Of a DNA stretch of 23,044 nt, positions 21,201 through 23,044 are shown piece after piece. The DNA lies in IMG/VR virus record IMGVR_UViG_3300030098_000367, positions 3,442 through 26,485 of that record, one strand, 5' to 3'. Numbering within the stretch: the stretch's first letter is position 1; each line of letters begins with the position of its first letter. The notes under the pieces are model-generated. The model was given only the letters and a program-made list of their open reading frames with translations, did not search any database and was not told where the DNA came from. Both the position numbers and the translations under genes were made by a program. The DNA comes from a virus.

Positions 21201-23044
21201 GTTAATAAACAAATAAAAGGTCTTAGAGAGGATAGGCGTGTAACAGGTAGAAGTAAGTATGCCACTGATATTATGGGCAACCTATTTCAGCAAAACACTA
21301 CAGCTATTCTACGAGCCGAAAGAAACAAGGTTGGCTTATCTATGCTTAATCTTTTGGAAACAAACGATCCAAACATTGTCACAACCACAGAGGCTGACCT
21401 AGCCAGAACAGACTTTGGCAGTGTCATACAGGTAACGCCTAGAAAGAAAGTTGTCGATACTCGAACAGGTGTCATTAGTCAGAGAGCGATAACACCACAG
21501 GAAATAGCCCAAGACCCAAATGTACTCATAGTTAAAAGGCGTAACCCAGAGAATGAAAAAGAAATACAGGAAGTGGCTATAGAGTTTACTGATCCACGAA
21601 TAGCCTCAGCTATGAGAGGTGACAGCTTGGTATCACCATCACACGGTATGAGTGGTATACGTTTCTTAGCAAGGGTAAACAGGTTCCTAGCCTCCGTTAA
21701 CACTAGTTACAACCCTGCCTTTATTGTGCCTAACTTCTCTCGTGACCTTATTACAGCGTCTATAAACATAGCTCAGTATGACTTGCCAAACGTACAGCGT
21801 GATATGCTTAAGAATGTTCCGTCATCCATGAGAGGCATAAGAAGGTATGTCTTTAGTAATGATAGAGATTCTGATGAAGCCAAGATGTACGAAAGATTTC
21901 TAAATGCAGGTGGTCAGAATGTTTTAAACACTGTGACAACACTGGCTGATCAGGTAAGAGATATAAATAATATCATGGGTAACGTAGCCAAAAGACCCAT
22001 AAGAGATAGCTTTGTCGGTAAGGGTGCAAAGAAACTAGGGTCACTGCTTGAGAATACAAACATCGTGGCTGAAAACGCCATGCGTGTAGCTACATTTAAA
22101 ACACTTGTAGAGAAAGGTTTCTCTGATGCACGAGCAGCTCAAGCAGCCAGAAACGTAACAGTAAACTTTGCCAAGACAGGTGAGTATGGTCGTATCCTAA
22201 ACTCTATGTATCTTTTTTACAACGCCTCTATACAGGGTACATTTGCAGCCCTACAGGCAGCCACAAAGTCAAGGAAGGTGAGAGCCATGTGGGCAGGTCT
22301 TATAGCCTATGGCTTGATGCAAGACCAGTTGGCAGCTTTGTTTGGTGAAGAGGATGAAGATGGTAACCTGATATACGATAAGATACCTGACTATACTCTT
22401 GAGCATAACTTGGTATTACCTGACTTAGTTGGTGTTACAGATAGATCATTCATCACCATACCATTTCCATATGGATTTAATATGGCGTTTAACACAGGTC
22501 GATCCTTAAGTAGATGGAGTAGAGGTGCATACACAGCAGGGGAGGCAGCCAATAGTATGGAAGGAACATTGTATGAGATTATAAATCCTCTTGGTGGTAC
22601 AGAGAGTTTCTTAAACTTTGTTGCTCCCACTGTTGCCGATCCGTTTATTAGTGTGGCACAGAACTTTGACTATGCAGGAAGACCTATATACAAGGAGCCA
22701 TCACAGTTTGGTATAGGAAAGCCTGATAGCCAGTTGTATTGGAACAGCACAACAAATACAGCCAAGTTTATAGCAGAGAAGGCAAACGAATTAACAGGAG
22801 GAACCAAGGGAGTGTCAGGCGTTGTTGATGTTAACCCTGCATTGATAGACTTCTGGTTTGAATATACGATTGGTGGTTTGGGAAGATTTGTAAATAATGT
22901 GGGTGACTTGGCAGTAGGTACAGTCACTGGCGATCCAAAGGGATTGCTTGTCGAGGGATTTACAGAGGAGAATGTAAGGAGACTTCCTGTAGCTCGTAAG
23001 TTTGTTTACTCCGTATCGGAGAGAGAGGATGTAGGAGAGTTTGT
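15258..23044 (+). CDS. Giant polyvalent ejection protein, gp16-like, at least 2595 aa (3' end outside window)
   Basis: The frame is open from the ATG at 15258 to the window end. Visible modules: residues ~140-320 Gly/Ala-rich, with a hydrophobic stretch; ~449-532, helical, possibly winged-helix; ~530-620, charged coiled-coil; ~720-820, zinc metallopeptidase with HEVIH (His743, Glu744, His747) and EEAIAE at 805-810; ~916-1033, a conserved block (GWYDEDVVKTFEML, VTSNGNPV) resembling DUF7178; ~1178-1224, STQDLQAILWYKEQNLYTEL; ~1313-1408, a block with GGWFNSDDSKYYLDN; ~1550-1655, YGAWHIVTRGH (His1568, His1574), nuclease-like; ~2130-2390, LPD38-like (RFLASVNTSYNPAFIVPNFS). This fits a large polyvalent protein in the gp16 position, injected with the DNA. 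Domain names are from memory; the C-terminus is unknown. Confidence 0.85.
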   Translation, partial: MGFVVVQDPQTAKPYTIKIAGDSPTEDEQRQIQQFIEEQRQVVDQEPVEPTDDKSGTALGRGASVGIDVLQQMYGSALEGIGKVTGIEGLRDYGASVVETNEQQIAEKQQDFTRREDIGKDGSYVGDSFSFYGETLGQNLPQLGTSIGAGLIGQAAIPIPGVGFVVGALAANLPFFYGSHRERQKEAVEQGIRTELDEGTAALYAIPAAALDTLVDKFLIALKPFGLGFSKSAISPNVGGLFSRAAKGAGAGAAVEVPTELGQQVIERFQAGLPIDDDEAMKEYVDVAIASGLVGGTVRATTSAVTGDTKENIEKKEAALAKRQLEIDNALQTAEAKELQRNAEKNLEEGFDGVLPVDRSIEEATILTSPTDPSEDQALRRETGEIKVFDLRPEYRNILLEERRKADIEVDNPITDLQEIKRFLEPRTRRGLTAEVANEINTMNVPKRFEESQYNTVVNYFKKKSVDTKGLTRENIVDRVKKILVSGKQADQGGDVTNTTAKRITDQMVLDGYISLAKPESKGNDRIYVINEETINDKRNKEIENARKLLENAKERKPKIQEEREEAFSGPVDNSIQAILARSDKQRKLDDVNGEIRRLNSTISRLQKEIRESNPTLNLRRKTATEINPVQQKVNNALIPAEKAAEFRQADKDKEKAQYINKRDDVLKSLRKYMGKLGLADVKLVAENVIGTQGKDLSKKDFIVEGEFNDSDGRRIISLAMSLYDRNLSNTEFEQRLQGVLNHEVIHAVKSLGLFTNDEYKSLVKAAMTRKYVMKDGKKLIERKYTYFDRAKSLYPNLDQEGLQEEAIAEMFRDAMDGKFKLVGRPKTLMQRFIDFFKSIFNAHEENGFQNVDDIFEGIRTGDIGERARTDDREYLDTKVSPKAEQGKQSRRSLTTTLNPVTAKEEIRANKVGGKITVPDLQNYLQDFHMKTYGRRLDFANSEDRAIAINTAVPEILDMLKRDVSGKGWYDEDVVKTFEMLSQIPDLESLRSNENRRVIWSAIAGVTSNGNPVPQNAKVATAQLLRRLRTGKFDTTPPPKGTTVENVPNAGFGVRGPSIGKGLNLLNTLLDKYGEKGFAEFWLSQHTLRELTDLRKESGLGGSPGGLGGGLNSMHLGAKIIGDKTGNFSLNINGYDVSTKDVWFTRTIRRLEGTFDTKGRHLDGKEKGKEFGQPKGIVDRQNMDDFMAELQGDPRLAKFNLSTQDLQAILWYKEQNLYTELGVPSRPQSFSEGIETLNDLLPEGQRFQRGDDAETQAQRGATQLEGFRERTAGQEALPTTTGTAKRSVRKLSNFIRENPDGFTITSDTYEPASGGFVVAPVKSAEIIVDKDIPRSVLKEYIQNARDLASSLDREVFMGGWFNSDDSKYYLDNVIIVDNKEEALYIAESADQIAFFDLNTFEEVRTQDGIEQLKQDGTYRSELSERLGRDLEQARKRFEKTRLQRDGRSKQSRRATAGEVNPTLFDVAPQEDLDKLSEAVNRLDEQVVTPNVKYSRLATKPSNPNALREIPINFENVPIDYKRQLSESALRYAYGYIRERGGDVLPVTYTDGNHVVLKDGREGGYGAWHIVTRGHDKEIRDATGQEPDRVIYTMMNKMIQQEYGNAGYQGIEVKADTGRSIQITWESNRPKGYPPIILSLMFQPSTKAYTVRTIYPTREQRKPRLTFQTDRNRSRRPSQDSPFASLQQLNLQSPARRSVRRLSVAPTGSQSLFGAEGTFGELDQRLQATTYTNSLQAIEKVIRGGTLGFVSQEKAKKLATSFISKFQDKMIPVAIMLDELKKKGLKLRDAFDPYLQDELFYGITGKEITTRQDGIYNDIVQGIKRLIVTDSDIDGLISASKANNPLRSSFVDEQIKAGKDKKVALFEAYLYAQHAKERNEYILEKTSEDTGNMVPNEVGSGMTDAEADAIINWFDTYANKTQVEVINGQVRQVVADTNRVRQDGQLSPIFDADDAPWKSYVPLKGSLDPDDETAELSNRPVQVNKQIKGLREDRRVTGRSKYATDIMGNLFQQNTTAILRAERNKVGLSMLNLLETNDPNIVTTTEADLARTDFGSVIQVTPRKKVVDTRTGVISQRAITPQEIAQDPNVLIVKRRNPENEKEIQEVAIEFTDPRIASAMRGDSLVSPSHGMSGIRFLARVNRFLASVNTSYNPAFIVPNFSRDLITASINIAQYDLPNVQRDMLKNVPSSMRGIRRYVFSNDRDSDEAKMYERFLNAGGQNVLNTVTTLADQVRDINNIMGNVAKRPIRDSFVGKGAKKLGSLLENTNIVAENAMRVATFKTLVEKGFSDARAAQAARNVTVNFAKTGEYGRILNSMYLFYNASIQGTFAALQAATKSRKVRAMWAGLIAYGLMQDQLAALFGEEDEDGNLIYDKIPDYTLEHNLVLPDLVGVTDRSFITIPFPYGFNMAFNTGRSLSRWSRGAYTAGEAANSMEGTLYEIINPLGGTESFLNFVAPTVADPFISVAQNFDYAGRPIYKEPSQFGIGKPDSQLYWNSTTNTAKFIAEKANELTGGTKGVSGVVDVNPALIDFWFEYTIGGLGRFVNNVGDLAVGTVTGDPKGLLVEGFTEENVRRLPVARKFVYSVSEREDVGEF

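Noticed and set aside
15785-22927. Many minus-strand frames opposite the giant gene
   Set aside because: The plus-strand frame is continuous with recognisable domains throughout; the opposite-strand frames are scattered, Ser/Leu-rich and without ribosome binding sites.
1-23044. CRISPR array, tRNA, rRNA, insertion sequence or integrase
   Set aside because: I saw no regularly spaced repeats, cloverleaf, transposase motifs or integrase motifs; repeats present are coding duplications.

Overview
The window looks like part of a tailed double-stranded DNA phage of a marine bacterium, most likely podovirus-like (T7-type). I infer this from the very tight packing, with most start and stop codons overlapping by 1-4 bases, and from tail-fibre and nozzle-like proteins. 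A 3TM holin, a GH108 muramidase and a run of small lysine-rich proteins of the kind seen in marine phages also fit. The last block carries ejection (internal virion) proteins in T7 gp13-gp14-gp15-gp16 order. Terminase, portal, capsid, replication and integration genes are not visible, so this is a fragment and its lifestyle and host cannot be read directly. The DNA is AT-leaning and Arg is often AGA/AGG.

Layout. (1) 1-4481 is a receptor-binding/tail-fibre block: the end of a fibre protein, three tandem paralogous fibre-tip genes, a jelly-roll-like fibre protein, two small virion-associated proteins and a tail-collar protein. (2) 4491-7108 holds a large nozzle-like tail protein and a small conserved partner. 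(3) 7110-7667 is an orphan N6-adenine-type DNA methyltransferase. (4) 7664-10484 mixes lysis genes with small basic proteins: an EF-hand membrane protein, four lysine-rich small proteins, a 3TM holin, two tiny zinc ribbons, a GH108 endolysin and another basic protein. (5) 10474-10752 is the only minus-strand gene, a DUF6378-like protein, followed by a 92-base gap that is the only sizeable non-coding stretch and carries a good sigma70-like promoter. (6) 10845 to the end is the ejection block: a Gly/Ala-rich protein, a gp13-like GNAT-related protein, gp14- and gp15-like proteins, and a giant open-ended polyvalent protein of at least 2595 residues.

How the parts work together (inference). Blocks 1-2 build the adsorption and tail apparatus, block 4 lyses the host, and block 6 encodes proteins packaged in the head and injected with the DNA. 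The giant last protein is the most remarkable object: a gp16-position protein that appears to carry a zinc metallopeptidase, a possible nuclease-like module and a C-terminal LPD38-like domain rather than a lysozyme. All family assignments are from motif recognition and memory; no database search was run.
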